From Pragia fontium DSM 5563 = ATCC 49100 (GTDB taxonomy: Bacteria; Pseudomonadota; Gammaproteobacteria; Enterobacterales; Enterobacteriaceae), in NCBI RefSeq assembly GCF_900112475.1, contig NZ_FOLW01000003.1:53776-117775 (forward strand): a stretch of DNA of 64,000 bases, written 5' to 3'. The position numbers and the translations under genes are program-made. Every line of letters begins with the position of its first letter. The stretch's first letter is position 1. Shown here in pieces: positions 29,840-41,142 of the stretch. The notes under the pieces were generated by a model. The model saw only the letters and a list, made by a program, of their open reading frames with translations, was not told the DNA's origin and did not search any database.

Positions 29840-30643
29840 ATGAGCAAATCGGCAGTGAATTTGGTAGAAGTTCGGGATATGTCGTTTTCCCGTGACGGTC
29901 GGCCAATCTTTCAGGATATTAATCTGACGGTTCCTCGCGGCAAAGTGACTGCGATTATGGGGCCTTCAGGGATTGGTAAAACCACATTATTGCGGCTAAT
30001 CGGCGGTCAATTGACGCCGGATAGCGGCGATATCATGTTCGACGGGGATAACATTCCGAAGCTTTCTCGTCGTAACCTCTATGAAGTTCGTAAAAAAATG
30101 AGCATGCTGTTTCAGTCTGGTGCTCTGTTTACGGATTTAACCGTGTTCGAAAACGTAGCCTACCCTCTGAGGGAGCATACCCGGTTACCCGAAACGCTAT
30201 TGCGTAGCACCGTTCTGATGAAGTTGGAAGCGGTAGGGCTGCGCGGCGCGGCGGAGCTTATGCCTGCGCAATTGTCTGGTGGTATGGCTCGTCGTGCGGC
30301 ATTAGCCCGCGCGATTGCGTTGGAACCGGAATTGATCATGTTTGATGAGCCTTTCGTTGGGCAGGATCCGATCACCATGGGCGTTTTGGTTAAGCTGATT
30401 GATGAGCTAAACCACGCGTTAGGTATCACCTGCATTGTTGTTTCACACGATGTGCCGGAAGTGTTAAGCATTGCTGATTACGCTTACATAGTGGCGGAAC
30501 ATCGGGTTATTGCTCAAGGAACGCCTGACGAACTACGTGCCAACCCCGATCCCCGAGCCAGACAGTTTCTGGACGGTGTGGCGGATGGCCCGGTTCCTTT
30601 CCGTTTTCCTGCTGGTGATTATAAAACGGAGTTACTAAGCTAA
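29840..30643 (+). CDS. mlaF: Phospholipid ABC transporter ATP-binding protein MlaF
   Basis: MlaF powers the MlaFEDB complex in the inner membrane, which moves phospholipids between the membranes and keeps the outer leaflet asymmetric. The 267-residue protein has Walker [10 protein letters not shown] near 41-49, signature [11 protein letters not shown], Walker [14 protein letters not shown] and a switch histidine in VVSHDVPEV. It opens the operon mlaF-E-D-C-B. The stop overlaps the mlaE start by one base (TAATG). The promoter should lie in the 318 bases shared with the broken yrbG on the other strand. Confidence 0.97.
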   Translation: MSKSAVNLVEVRDMSFSRDGRPIFQDINLTVPRGKVTAIMGPSGIGKTTLLRLIGGQLTPDSGDIMFDGDNIPKLSRRNLYEVRKKMSMLFQSGALFTDLTVFENVAYPLREHTRLPETLLRSTVLMKLEAVGLRGAAELMPAQLSGGMARRAALARAIALEPELIMFDEPFVGQDPITMGVLVKLIDELNHALGITCIVVSHDVPEVLSIADYAYIVAEHRVIAQGTPDELRANPDPRARQFLDGVADGPVPFRFPAGDYKTELLS

Positions 30644-31425
30644 TGCTGTTACAGACATTGGCGTCTATTGGGCGCCGTGGTATTCAATTTTCCATCTCAT
30701 TTGGCCGTTCGGGCATGATGTTATATGGGGCTTTGGTTGGCAAACCGGAGTTTCGTAAACAGTGGCCGCTGCTGCTGAAGCAACTGTATGTAGTTGGCGT
30801 GCAATCTTTACTGATTATTATGGTTTCCGGACTGTTTATCGGTATGGTTTTAGGATTGCAGGGCTATCTTATTCTGACAACTTACAGTGCTGAGGCCAGC
30901 CTTGGCATGATGGTGGCGTTGTCATTATTACGTGAGCTGGGGCCGGTGGTGACCGCCTTACTGTTTGCCGGTCGAGCAGGATCTGCCCTGACGGCGGAAA
31001 TTGGCTTGATGAAGGCCACTGAACAGTTATCCAGTCTGGAAATGATGGCTATCGATCCGCTGCGTCGGGTGATTACACCACGCTTCTGGGCTGGTTTTAT
31101 CAGTATGCCGTTGTTAACCGCTATTTTCGTTGCCGTTGGTATTATGGGCGGAGCGATGGTTGGCGTTGACTGGAAAGGGATTGACGATGGCTTCTTCTGG
31201 GCAGCCATGCAGGACTCTGTCAGTTGGCATACCGATCTGCTGAATTGTTTAATTAAAAGTATTGTATTTGCAATCACGGTGACCTGGATTGCGCTTTATA
31301 ATGGCTATGACTGTATTCCGACATCGGAAGGGATTAGTCAGGCGACTACTCGTACTGTTGTACATGCTTCTCTTGCCGTATTAGGCGTAGATTTTGTACT
31401 GACCGCAATGATGTTTGGGAATTAA
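30643..31425 (+). CDS. mlaE: Phospholipid ABC transporter permease MlaE
   Basis: MlaE is the membrane permease of the Mla system. The 260-residue protein has about five membrane helices and the MlaE-family segments [26 protein letters not shown] (coupling region) and [11 protein letters not shown]. It is coupled to mlaF by a one-base overlap and followed by mlaD after four bases. Confidence 0.97.
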   Translation: MLLQTLASIGRRGIQFSISFGRSGMMLYGALVGKPEFRKQWPLLLKQLYVVGVQSLLIIMVSGLFIGMVLGLQGYLILTTYSAEASLGMMVALSLLRELGPVVTALLFAGRAGSALTAEIGLMKATEQLSSLEMMAIDPLRRVITPRFWAGFISMPLLTAIFVAVGIMGGAMVGVDWKGIDDGFFWAAMQDSVSWHTDLLNCLIKSIVFAITVTWIALYNGYDCIPTSEGISQATTRTVVHASLAVLGVDFVLTAMMFGN

Positions 31426-31429
31426 ATCG

Positions 31430-31936
31430 ATGCAAAGTAAAAAAACGGAAATTTGGGTCGGCGTGTTCATGCTAATTGGGCTGTGTTCACTGCTATTTTT
31501 GTGTTTAAAAGTTGCAGATGTCAAATCGTTAGGTAATGAACCGACTTATCGGTTATATGCCTCATTTGATAATATCGGCGGCTTAAAAGCGCGCTCGCCT
31601 GTTAGGGTGGGGGGCGTATTAGTGGGTCGGGTTGCAGATATCACGCTTGATGATAAAACCTATTTCCCAACCGTAGCTATTGATATGCAGCAACGCTACA
31701 ACCACATTCCAGATACCAGTTCTTTATCTATCCGTACTTCAGGCTTGTTGGGCGAGCAGTTTTTGGCGCTGAATATTGGCTTTGAAGATGAAGAGATGGG
31801 TACCAAGCTCCTGAAAGAGGGCGATACCATTAAAGATACTAAATCTGCCATGGTGTTAGAGGATCTTATCGGCCAGTTCTTATATAAGAGTGGTGGCGAT
31901 GATAAACCTGCAGATACTGCTCCAGCAGCACATTAA
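31430..31936 (+). CDS. mlaD: Phospholipid-binding MCE protein MlaD
   Basis: MlaD forms a hexameric ring with a hydrophobic pore in the periplasm, attached to MlaFE. The start at 31430 gives 168 residues beginning [15 protein letters not shown], matching E. coli; the open frame runs five codons further up without homology. It has an N-terminal membrane helix at about 9-25 and an MCE domain at about 38-117 ([18 protein letters not shown]). The C-terminal tail is shorter than in E. coli (183 residues). Confidence 0.96.
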   Translation: MQSKKTEIWVGVFMLIGLCSLLFLCLKVADVKSLGNEPTYRLYASFDNIGGLKARSPVRVGGVLVGRVADITLDDKTYFPTVAIDMQQRYNHIPDTSSLSIRTSGLLGEQFLALNIGFEDEEMGTKLLKEGDTIKDTKSAMVLEDLIGQFLYKSGGDDKPADTAPAAH

Positions 31937-31956
31937 TAAGGATAAGAGGAATCGAT

Positions 31957-32589
31957 ATGTTTAAACGTTTAATGATGGCTGCACTGTTAGTTATTGCGCC
32001 TTTCGCAGTCAATGCAGCTGATGCAACCAATCCTTACCAGCAAATGAAAGAAGCTGCGGATAAGGTATTTACTCGTCTGAAGAATGAACAGCCGAAAATT
32101 AAGCAGAATCCTGACTATTTGCGGACTATCGTAAAGCAGGAACTTATTCCTTATGTTCAGGTTAAATATGCCGGAGCACTGGTTCTTGGCCGCTATTATC
32201 GTGATTCGACACCTGCTCAGCGTGATGCCTATATGCCTGCTTTTGAAGCTTATCTGGAGCAAGCCTATGGTCAGGCATTAGCCATGTATAATGGTCAGTC
32301 TTATCAAATCTCCCCGGAGCAACCGCTGGATGGTAAAGATAATATCTCCATCCGTATTACCATTAACGACACCAACGGTCGTCCACCTATTCGTTTGGAT
32401 TTCCAATGGCGTAAAAACAGTAAAACGGGTGAATGGCAGGCTTATGACATGATTGCCGAAGGGATCAGCATGATTACCACTAAACAAAATGAGTGGGCTG
32501 AAACTTTGCGTCGTGACGGTGTAGACGGTTTAATCAAACAGCTGCGTAGCGCTGCGAACCAACACATTACGCTGGATGATGACAAATAA
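31957..32589 (+). CDS. mlaC: Periplasmic phospholipid-binding protein MlaC
   Basis: MlaC is the soluble shuttle that carries phospholipid between MlaD and the outer-membrane MlaA-porin complex. The 210-residue precursor has a signal peptide ending near residue 20 ([11 protein letters not shown]) and the Tol-Tol-Ttg2 domain ([15 protein letters not shown]). It overlaps the mlaB start by one base. Confidence 0.97.
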   Translation: MFKRLMMAALLVIAPFAVNAADATNPYQQMKEAADKVFTRLKNEQPKIKQNPDYLRTIVKQELIPYVQVKYAGALVLGRYYRDSTPAQRDAYMPAFEAYLEQAYGQALAMYNGQSYQISPEQPLDGKDNISIRITINDTNGRPPIRLDFQWRKNSKTGEWQAYDMIAEGISMITTKQNEWAETLRRDGVDGLIKQLRSAANQHITLDDDK

Positions 32590-32909
32590 TGCAGAACACG
32601 CTGAACTGGCAGGCTGAAAATGGTGAATTAACGTTGAGCGGTGATTTGGATCGCGAAACGTTATTGCCGTTCTGGAACGCACGACAGCAAATTTTAACTT
32701 CTGATATTCATACCATTAACGTGGCTCAACTGGTGCGGGTGGATTCTGCCGGATTGGCCATGTTAGTGCATATTCTGGATGAAGTTTCCCAGCGACCTCA
32801 GCAGTTTAAGCTGGCCGGGGTGACTGAGAAGCTACAGACGTTAACGGCATTATATAATCTGCAACAAATAATTCAGCCTTATCTCGTGAGTACACCTGAT
32901 GTGGTGTGA
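32589..32909 (+). CDS. mlaB: STAS-domain protein MlaB
   Basis: MlaB is a small cytoplasmic STAS protein that binds MlaF and stabilises the transporter. The 106-residue sequence has the STAS core (LTLSGDLDRETLLPFW, VDSAGLAMLVHILDE) with the conserved Thr/Ser region. It is the last gene before the operon terminator at 32941. Confidence 0.95.
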   Translation: MQNTLNWQAENGELTLSGDLDRETLLPFWNARQQILTSDIHTINVAQLVRVDSAGLAMLVHILDEVSQRPQQFKLAGVTEKLQTLTALYNLQQIIQPYLVSTPDVV

Positions 32910-32940
32910 TAATATTGTCCGCAGACTGATGTAAGATAAG

Positions 32941-32984
32941 TCGCGGAGATAGGGATTAACTCTATCTCCGCGATGTTTTATTCT
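32941..32984 (+). terminator. Rho-independent terminator of the mla operon
   Basis: TCGCGGAGATAG (32941-32952) pairs perfectly with CTATCTCCGCGA (32962-32973) and is followed by TGTTTTATTCT. Confidence 0.88.
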
Positions 32985-33106
32985 ATATTTAATAATCGTA
33001 TTGGCATAATAAGGGGAGGTATTCAGGCCCTGTGCTAAAACGTTAGCCTCCGACTGCTTCTCCTTTCCGTAGAAGTAGAGAATTTCTGACCAACATAGTG
33101 AAGACC

Positions 33107-33361
33107 ATGGATATTAATGAAATTAAACAAGTTTTAATGAATGCATTAAACCTGCAGGATGTTCTCGTCACCGGAGACGGTAGCCATTTTCAGGTAATCG
33201 CTATTGGTGAGATGTTTGCTGGCATGAGCCGGGTTAAGCAACAGCAGGCGGTCTATGCGCCTCTAATGGAATATATTTCTGATAACCGTATTCATGCGCT
33301 TTCCATTAAGGCCTATACCCCGGCTGAGTGGGAACGCGATCGTAAGTTAAGCGGTCTTTAA
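33107..33361 (+). CDS. ibaG: BolA-family iron-sulfur protein IbaG
   Basis: IbaG is a BolA-like protein linked to acid resistance and iron-sulfur or redox handling with monothiol glutaredoxin. The ATG at 33107 gives 84 residues beginning [14 protein letters not shown], the E. coli length; a GTG three codons earlier also opens the frame. The BolA helix-turn-helix ([30 protein letters not shown]) is well conserved. It lies between the mla terminator and murA, as in E. coli. Confidence 0.95.
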   Translation: MDINEIKQVLMNALNLQDVLVTGDGSHFQVIAIGEMFAGMSRVKQQQAVYAPLMEYISDNRIHALSIKAYTPAEWERDRKLSGL

Positions 33362-33429
33362 TCCGCTGTTCTATTCTGTGGCCGGTCAGAAAAATACCGA
33401 TAAAAATAGAATAACTGAGCCGGCGATAA

Positions 33430-34722
<1,293 letters not shown>

Positions 34723-34756
34723 TCACTGTCGGTTATACCAACGTTGATGACTCAAA

Positions 34757-34790
34757 CAAGGGGCCAGAAAAGCGATTTTCTGGCCCCTTG
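34757..34790. terminator. Bidirectional hairpin between murA and degS
   Basis: A perfect 15-pair inverted repeat (CAAGGGGCCAGAAAA with TTTTCTGGCCCCTTG, loop GCGA) lies between the convergent genes murA and degS. The A and T tracts inside the stem give it terminator character on both strands. Confidence 0.85.
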
Positions 34791-34827
34791 CTTATATGGG
34801 TTAGTCTGATTACTGAAATAGATATGA

Positions 34828-35910
34828 TCAGTCTTGCTGGGTCGGATATTCGGTAATCTTTAAGGTGAAAGTGAGCTTTTGGCCCTGTCGCAGTACAACT
34901 ACCGGAATATTGGTGCCGGGGCGAATTTCAGCTACCTGATCCATTACTTCCCGCGCTGAAGTTGCCGGTTGATTATTGACGCTTAACAGAATATCACCTA
35001 CCACCAAACCAGCCTGTTCTGCTGGTCCACCAGCGCTGACCGAGCGGACTAATATGCCCTGCAAACGATCGAATGGACTGCCCTGATTTTGCGTTTGGCT
35101 GAATTCTCGCCCTTCAATACCGATATAACCACGAATAACTCGACCATCGCGGATAAGCTTACCCATTATCTTGGTGGCCAGTTCAAGGGGAATGGCAAAG
35201 CCAATGCCTTCCGGCGGATCGCCATCGGTGCGTTTATCCAGCAATGATAAGGTGTTGGTATTGATGCCCACCAACTCTCCAAGCGTGTTTATCAGTGCAC
35301 CACCGGAGTTACCCCGGTTAATGGAGGCATCCGTTTGCAACAGATTTTGCCGTCCGGAAGGGCTTAGACTGGTACGCCCAGTGGCACTAATAATTCCCTG
35401 TGTAACGGTTTGCCCGAGGTTGTAAGGATTACCAATCGCTAATACCACATCACCAACGTGGGGAGTGCGTTTAACGTTCATGGGGATCACGGGGAGGTTG
35501 CCTTCCTGAATTTTCAGCACCGCCAGATCGGTCATGGTATCTGAACCGACCAGCAAGGCTTCATAAACCTGACCGTTTTGTAGGGTAATGATGATCTGAT
35601 CCGCGTTCACAATAACGTGTCGGTTGGTCAGGATATACCCTTTTTTATCCATGATAACGCCAGAACCAAGCGTATTGATCCCCAGCGTATTCTGACTGGA
35701 AGAACTTAAGGCACTGCGGTTATAAACGTTAACCACTGCCGGAGCAGCACGCCTGACGGCACTGTTGTAGCTTGCTGGAGATTCACTCAGCGGTAGGCTG
35801 AGGGAATTGTCAGATAGCCCCGATGCGTCACGCAGTGACGGGAATATCATCAGTAAAGCGGCGGCAATAATTAAGCCTACAATTATTGGACGTAACAGTT
35901 TGGCAAGCAT
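34828..35910 (-). CDS. degS: Outer-membrane-stress sensor protease DegS
   Basis: DegS is the inner-membrane-anchored periplasmic serine protease that senses misfolded outer-membrane proteins through its PDZ domain and starts RseA cleavage in the sigma-E response. Starting at ATG 35910 (MLAKLLRPIIVG, aligning with E. coli) gives 360 residues; a TTG four codons upstream also opens the frame. It has one membrane anchor at about 8-26, a trypsin-like domain with His98 (TNRHV), Asp128 (MTDLAV) and Ser203 (RGNSGGAL), and one PDZ domain from about 252. It is downstream of degQ on the minus strand. Confidence 0.96.
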   Translation of the reverse strand: MLAKLLRPIIVGLIIAAALLMIFPSLRDASGLSDNSLSLPLSESPASYNSAVRRAAPAVVNVYNRSALSSSSQNTLGINTLGSGVIMDKKGYILTNRHVIVNADQIIITLQNGQVYEALLVGSDTMTDLAVLKIQEGNLPVIPMNVKRTPHVGDVVLAIGNPYNLGQTVTQGIISATGRTSLSPSGRQNLLQTDASINRGNSGGALINTLGELVGINTNTLSLLDKRTDGDPPEGIGFAIPLELATKIMGKLIRDGRVIRGYIGIEGREFSQTQNQGSPFDRLQGILVRSVSAGGPAEQAGLVVGDILLSVNNQPATSAREVMDQVAEIRPGTNIPVVVLRQGQKLTFTLKITEYPTQQD

Positions 35911-35998
35911 GCATATGTTCAAGAAAAGAAAAGGTAAGTAAGGATATCATGAGTTGAACGGATACGGCATAGTGCCGTATCCATTTTTGCAATTGTGA

Positions 35999-37372
35999 TT
36001 AACGCAGGATTAAATAGATATTGTCTTCACCACGTAAGATATTAAAGGCTAATACGTTTGGTTTACTGTCGAGAATTTTACGCAGTTCGCCAATATTGGT
36101 GGTTCGGTCGCTATTGATGCCGATGATAACGTCACCGGCCTTTAATCCACCTTGTGCGGCTGGAGAACCTTTAGCAACATCTTTGATTACCACACCTTTG
36201 GTACCTTTAACCTCACCATTATTCAAGGTTGCTCCCTGCAGCGCAGGTAACAGAGATTCAGCATTAGTTGAGGATTGATCGCTGTTTTGTAGTTCAACCG
36301 AGACTTCTAACGGTTTACCTTCACGCAGCAGACCCATTTTCACTTTTTTACCTGCACCGGCAGTAGCAACTTTGGCGCGTAACTCAGCAAAACTACTAAT
36401 TGCTTTACCATCCAGCGAGACGATAACGTCACCAGACTTGATACCGGCCAGTGCCGCAGCTGATTTTGGTATCACTTCACTGACAAAAGCACCGCGCTGA
36501 GCGTCAACTTTAAAGGCTTTAGCCATTTCGGCGGTCATTTCACTGCCTTTAATGCCCAACATACCGCGTTTTACTTCGCCATATTTAATGAGCTGTTCAG
36601 TCAGGCTTTGTACCATATTACTTGGAATGGCGAAGCCAATACCGACGTTACCGCCGCTTGGTGCCAGAATCGCCGTATTGATACCGATTAGCTCACCGTT
36701 AAGGTTAACCAATGCGCCACCTGAGTTACCGCGGTTGATTGAGGCATCCGTTTGAATAAAGTTTTCCAGACCTTCCAGATTGAGGCCGCTACGACCCAAG
36801 GCAGAAACAATACCGGAGGTTGCTGTTTGACCTAATCCGAAAGGGTTGCCCACGGCAACAGCGAAATCACCAACGCGTAAGGCATCGGAGTCAGCGACTT
36901 TAATGGATGTGAGATCTTTCGCTTTGGCGTCAACTAACTGCAACAAGGCGATATCTGACTGTTCGTCACGGCCGATCAGTTTGGCCTGATATTCTTTACC
37001 ATTGTTTAACTGGACACGAATTTTATCGGCATTGTTGATGACGTGGTTGTTAGTGACCACATAGCCTTTATCAACATTAATAATTACGCCTGAACCGAGT
37101 CCTTCAAAAGGGCGAGTGCTTTGTTGCTCTGACGGCATATTCGGGCCGAAGAAGAATTTAAATTCCTCTGGGATCCGCTGACGCTGAACCTGAGTTCCTT
37201 CAACATACACGCTAACCACGGCAGGAAGGACTTTGTCTAACATCGGCGCCAGACTAGGAATTTGCTCCCCAGCAACAGAAGCGGGGAGAGCTGCATTGGC
37301 AGCCGGTACTGAGGAAAACGTTAATCCTAAACTAACGGTCAATGCACTTAATAATAAAGTTGTTTTTTTCAT
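35999..37372 (-). CDS. degQ: Periplasmic serine endoprotease DegQ
   Basis: DegQ is a periplasmic HtrA-family protease and chaperone. The 457-residue precursor has a signal peptide cut after about residue 27 (SSVPAANA), a protease domain with the triad His110 (TNNHV), Asp140 (QSDIALL) and Ser217 (RGNSGGALVN), and two PDZ domains. The order zapG-degQ-degS matches E. coli. No dedicated terminator is seen in the short gap to degS, so read-through is possible. Confidence 0.96.
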   Translation of the reverse strand: MKKTTLLLSALTVSLGLTFSSVPAANAALPASVAGEQIPSLAPMLDKVLPAVVSVYVEGTQVQRQRIPEEFKFFFGPNMPSEQQSTRPFEGLGSGVIINVDKGYVVTNNHVINNADKIRVQLNNGKEYQAKLIGRDEQSDIALLQLVDAKAKDLTSIKVADSDALRVGDFAVAVGNPFGLGQTATSGIVSALGRSGLNLEGLENFIQTDASINRGNSGGALVNLNGELIGINTAILAPSGGNVGIGFAIPSNMVQSLTEQLIKYGEVKRGMLGIKGSEMTAEMAKAFKVDAQRGAFVSEVIPKSAAALAGIKSGDVIVSLDGKAISSFAELRAKVATAGAGKKVKMGLLREGKPLEVSVELQNSDQSSTNAESLLPALQGATLNNGEVKGTKGVVIKDVAKGSPAAQGGLKAGDVIIGINSDRTTNIGELRKILDSKPNVLAFNILRGEDNIYLILR

Positions 37373-37790
37373 GGATGATCTACTCTCAATACCAACGGGT
37401 TACTTAAATAAACGATGACAAATAGTCAGACTGATAATAAAAGGCGACTTACCAAACCAGGCCTGCCGCTCTCCTTAGCCAAGTACTGATAGTTTTCCGG
37501 CTACGCACAAAAGTAAAGTTTATGCATAATTTTTACAGCCGTAATATCCACAGCACCTTATTTAAAGAGGTTTATCAACAGTCTAAAATTGTGTAGCTAA
37601 TCTAAGAGTATATATGAGGATAAAAAGTTCACACTTCTAGCCCTGGCAAGGAACAATATCGATTAATTTAAGAAATGTGATCGTCTTCAAATACAGTAAC
37701 GACGTAGGAATGGCTGATAACGTAAAGAAAGGTAATTTATTGTAATCGTTGAAAATGACGCCACCAAAACGGTGGCGTCATGCTGAATAT
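37373..37790. other. zapG-degQ intergenic region
   Basis: This 418-base AT-rich stretch contains the zapG terminator at 37755-37781 and, nearer degQ, presumably the degQ promoter. No coding frame or recognisable RNA was seen. Confidence 0.5.
37755..37781 (-). terminator. Rho-independent terminator of zapG
   Basis: ATGACGCCACC and GGTGGCGTCAT form a perfect 11-pair stem with an AAAAC loop just beyond the zapG stop. On the minus strand it is followed by TTTTCAACG. Confidence 0.85.
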
Positions 37791-38201
37791 TTAGTCTCTA
37801 CGATCGGGGCGGAATAACCCGGATGCACCTTCAGAGTAATCACGAGGCGGAATATCTGCTGACAAACGTTCCTGATCGGCTTCTGAAACGGTTGGTTTAT
37901 AGTTGATATAGCTAAACGGATTATCACTACCGGCGATATCCGGTAACAGCGTGGTTGAGCTTTTAATCATATGTTTCTGGAATTGACGATAGTCCTGAGC
38001 CATTTTTTCTAATAGTTCCGCGCTATGGGAAAAGTGGCTGACTAACTCTTGCCGATAAGCTTCCAGTTCAGCTTTATTCTTATTCAGCTCTTGCTGTAAT
38101 GCAGTTTGCTGGCGTAGTTTACGGTTGCCAAAACGCATAGCTAGTGCGCCAATAACCAGGCCAACGACTAAGCCAACAATAAGTGCATACTCCCAAGTCA
38201 T
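37791..38201 (-). CDS. zapG: Z-ring associated / envelope protein ZapG (YhcB, DUF1043)
   Basis: ZapG (YhcB) is a small inner-membrane protein linked to cell division and envelope biogenesis. The 136-residue sequence has one N-terminal membrane helix at about 3-23 (WEYALIVGLVVGLVIGALAM), a coiled coil at about 28-75, and a C-terminal disordered part with the family block PRDYSEGASGLF. In E. coli it is next to, and divergent from, zapE. Here the citrate cluster lies on that side. Confidence 0.93.
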   Translation of the reverse strand: MTWEYALIVGLVVGLVIGALAMRFGNRKLRQQTALQQELNKNKAELEAYRQELVSHFSHSAELLEKMAQDYRQFQKHMIKSSTTLLPDIAGSDNPFSYINYKPTVSEADQERLSADIPPRDYSEGASGLFRPDRRD

Positions 38202-38483
38202 ATTGACTCCTTTTTACGGTCACTAATTACAGAGGGGGCGATCCCAAATAATGGAACGAGACCACAGAGTAAGACCATCTGTTACTGATATTCCTCTGTT
38301 CTTCTTATCGGCCTGCGCTACGCATTTCACCAGACAACTATACCTGCAAATCATGGTCCGGGGGAACCTAGTTCAACGCTGCCTTATATCCTACCATGAT
38401 AAAACGCATTTTTTAACCTCAAATCTAAATTGAGATTAAATCTCAGTTTAATTAATAATTTCTTATATATTATATAGTTAATA

Positions 38484-39173
38484 TTAATTGATTTGCGGGT
38501 TGAGTCGATAAATGCGTTGTGGGCGACCCACCTTACCATAGATAATTTCAGCCTGTAGAAAATGCTCTTTGGTACAAAATTCCAGATAGCGCCGTGCGGT
38601 GGTGCGGCTTAGCCCCAGTTTTTTCGCTATGTCCTCGGCGGTATAGCCCGCTTCTATATTGCTGAAAGCGTCTTGAACCACTTTCAGGGTAATTTCATCA
38701 ATACCAATGGGCATCGTTGGTTTGGCCTGAATACGTGCAAAGGTATTAAACATTTCATCGACCTGCCATTGGCTGACGTCTTCAGTTTGTTTTTGTACTT
38801 TATGTAAATGGCTGAGTCGTTCCAACGTTTGTTCCAGACGATCGTAGGAAACCGGTTTAATCAGATAGTCAAAAACACCGCAACGGATGGCTTCCGATAC
38901 CGTATCAATATCGCTGGCGGCAGTGATGAAAATCACCTCTCCATGATATTTAGTCACTGAAAGCTCCTGCAATAGCTCAATACCTTTACCATCTGGCAGA
39001 TAGTTATCGAGGATAATCAGGTCGGGTTTGAAGGTATTGATCATCATTCGGCCTTGCTCAAGATTACCGGCGAGCCAAACCTGACGGCAGGCACTGTGGC
39101 GTTTAATGAATTCAGCGTGCATTTCGGCGAGCGGGGTTTCATCCTCAATTATCAAAATATTTAAATATTTCAT
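38484..39173 (-). CDS. citB: Response regulator of citrate metabolism (CitB/DpiA)
   Basis: This is the DNA-binding partner of the sensor CitA, expected to activate the citrate-lyase genes in anaerobic citrate medium. The 229-residue protein has an N-terminal receiver domain with the acidic pocket (IIEDET), the phosphorylated aspartate in DLIILDNYLPDGKG (about Asp56) and the switch lysine in YLIKPVSY. A C-terminal helix-turn-helix follows (AEDIAKKLGLSRTTARRYLEF). It is 5 bases downstream of citA on the minus strand. It matches the E. coli DpiA/CitB type. Confidence 0.95.
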   Translation of the reverse strand: MKYLNILIIEDETPLAEMHAEFIKRHSACRQVWLAGNLEQGRMMINTFKPDLIILDNYLPDGKGIELLQELSVTKYHGEVIFITAASDIDTVSEAIRCGVFDYLIKPVSYDRLEQTLERLSHLHKVQKQTEDVSQWQVDEMFNTFARIQAKPTMPIGIDEITLKVVQDAFSNIEAGYTAEDIAKKLGLSRTTARRYLEFCTKEHFLQAEIIYGKVGRPQRIYRLNPQIN

Positions 39174-39178
39174 TTTTA

Positions 39179-40807
39179 TTAATTTCCTTTGTCTTTGGGG
39201 ATAAAAATAGAGAATACGGTGCCACAGGGATCGTTATCATCGACGGTTATCGAACCATGGTATTGGTCGATGTATGTTTTTACCAGATATAAGCCAATAC
39301 CGTGATCGCTACTGCTTTTAGATGTGACGCCCCGCGTAAAAATTTTCTCTCGAATTGACGGTTCGATGCCGATGCCATTATCAGAAACCTCAATAACCAG
39401 CTCTTCGCCTTCATCAGAAATATAAAATTCAATGAGCTTGTTACTGTCGGGATTTTTTAGCGTCGCTTCGAAGGCGTTATTCAGTAGATTACCCAGAATG
39501 CTGGCCAGCTCATTTTCTGTTAGTGGGGCAGGTTGGGAACTGATTGAACAGCCAGGAATAAAGACCATATCCAGCCCCAGCTCTTTGGCGCGATGATATT
39601 TGCCAAAGAGTAACCCGGCAATTAACCGGTTTTTAAACATGCCGCTGATATTATCGATAAGCGACTGTTGATTGGATGACTCAAACTTCACCATTTCCAA
39701 CGCGCGATCGTACTCTTTTAATTGCAGCAGGCCACCAATCGTCGACATCCAGTTAAGGTGTTCATGGCGTAGCGTACGTAGATTCTCTACATATTGTTGA
39801 ATTTGTGTGAGCTGAGCACTGAGAATATTCATTTCATCATGGCGGCGGAAACTGATGACCCAACCCTGAAACTCGCCGTCAATCCAGATGCCGACCCGGT
39901 TGGCGATAATTTTGAGTCCATTAATAATCAACAGGTCATCAATTCGGTTGGTGCCGCTGAGGTCAATAAAGTAATCTGCTGGCGTGATCAGGTCTTGAAC
40001 TAAGCGACCCACCAGATGCTTTGGTGCGCCGGTTAGCTTTAACATTTTTTGCGCATTTTGGTTAATGGCGGTGATTTTTCCCTGCGTATCGACCGCTAAT
40101 AAGCCTTCAAATACTGCACCGAATAAGGCATCTTGCTGGCGTTGTACTCGAGCAATTTCTAGTGGTTCCATGCCCATCATCTGCTTTTTTATATGGGTTG
40201 AAAATTGCCAAGACAGCAGAATTAACAGGAACAGAATGAGCAGCAGCGCACTGGTTAGCGGTAAGATTTGGTTAGAACGCCAGATATCTATTTTGCTATT
40301 GAGATAGCCGAGGGAAATCACGCCAATAACCTGACCGTTTTTATCCCAGATCGGTGTTTTTGCCCGTAATGCCAGCCCCATGGACCCTTCGCTACTGACG
40401 ATATAACTTTCTCCTCGCTCCAGAGCGCCAGGTTTATTCCATTGCATGGTATAGCCAATTTTCTCTGGGTTAGGATGATAGAGGCGGACGGATTTCTCAT
40501 CGCCAATAACCAGATAGCTAAAGTTAGACTCCATACTCAGGCGGTCAGCGATTTTTTTCAGTTTCTCGGTATTGCGCTGCTCGACACCTTCAATCACATC
40601 ATCAATAGAGGCAATAATTTTTGCCTGATTCATGGCTATCTCGCTCACTTTCTCCGTTAGGTAGTTATCTAACTGATATTCCATGAATTTATTTAAAGCA
40701 CCTAAGAGTAATGAAAAAACGACCAACAATAATAAGAAGACGCGCCATTGGAATGACATGTTTTTTAACATACTCTTCATATATTCTTTGGTTAATTTAA
40801 TATGCAT
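39179..40807 (-). CDS. citA: Citrate sensor histidine kinase (CitA/DpiB)
   Basis: CitA is the membrane sensor that binds extracellular citrate through a periplasmic PAS domain and phosphorylates CitB. The 542-residue protein has membrane helices at about 22-38 and 181-199 around the sensor domain. It keeps the citrate-binding residues of the family: Arg108 and His111 in VRLYHPNPEK, and Arg148 and Lys150 in LRAKTP. A cytoplasmic PAS domain follows at about 220-320, then the phospho-acceptor region LRHEHLNWMS (probably His348) and an ATPase domain (NDNAFEATL-like N box NNAFEATL; DNGIGI; HGIGLYL). The start could also be Met10. It faces citC across a 335-base regulatory gap. Conserved ligand residues suggest citrate is still sensed. 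Confidence 0.95.
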   Translation of the reverse strand: MHIKLTKEYMKSMLKNMSFQWRVFLLLLVVFSLLLGALNKFMEYQLDNYLTEKVSEIAMNQAKIIASIDDVIEGVEQRNTEKLKKIADRLSMESNFSYLVIGDEKSVRLYHPNPEKIGYTMQWNKPGALERGESYIVSSEGSMGLALRAKTPIWDKNGQVIGVISLGYLNSKIDIWRSNQILPLTSALLLILFLLILLSWQFSTHIKKQMMGMEPLEIARVQRQQDALFGAVFEGLLAVDTQGKITAINQNAQKMLKLTGAPKHLVGRLVQDLITPADYFIDLSGTNRIDDLLIINGLKIIANRVGIWIDGEFQGWVISFRRHDEMNILSAQLTQIQQYVENLRTLRHEHLNWMSTIGGLLQLKEYDRALEMVKFESSNQQSLIDNISGMFKNRLIAGLLFGKYHRAKELGLDMVFIPGCSISSQPAPLTENELASILGNLLNNAFEATLKNPDSNKLIEFYISDEGEELVIEVSDNGIGIEPSIREKIFTRGVTSKSSSDHGIGLYLVKTYIDQYHGSITVDDNDPCGTVFSIFIPKDKGN

Positions 40808-41142
40808 GTAACATTCGCTTTTTTATTATTTCCAGAGGCGAGAATAAATATAATTAATTTATTTATAAAATGCATTTAATTAATTAAGAAAATTAAAACC
40901 ATTAAGATGTTTATGTTTATTAGGCTAACTGTGAAGCAGATCAATTAACTCTCATAGGGTAGTTACTATCATGTAAGCCGTGGTGTTACTAGTCAACTGA
41001 CTTATTTCTTTAATTAATAACGAACACATTTTAAGAATGTCCTTGAAGTGACATGTTTTTAATTTTATTTGCCGTGTCACAACAATAAAGCAGATAGCAT
41101 ATTTTATTGTCCGGAATAAAATACTTATACAGAGAGTAAATT
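40808..41142. promoter_or_regulatory. Divergent citA / citC control region
   Basis: This very AT-rich 335-base gap separates the regulator operon from the lyase operon and should hold both promoters and CitB sites. Runs such as TTTAATTAATTAAG near 40875-40890 are the A/T-rich type bound by CitB/DpiA in related bacteria. Assignment is by position; no site is proven. Confidence 0.6.
40930..40945. promoter_or_regulatory. Candidate CRP site in the citA-citC gap
   Basis: TGTGA-N6-TCAAT matches the CRP consensus TGTGA-N6-TCACA at eight of ten positions. Catabolite control of citrate fermentation is known in Klebsiella. The assignment here is inferred from the sequence match only. Confidence 0.4.

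Noticed and set aside
38251..38433. 60-codon frame between zapG and citB, considered as a zapE remnant
   Set aside because: The translation has no P-loop or other ZapE feature and overlaps the likely zapG promoter.
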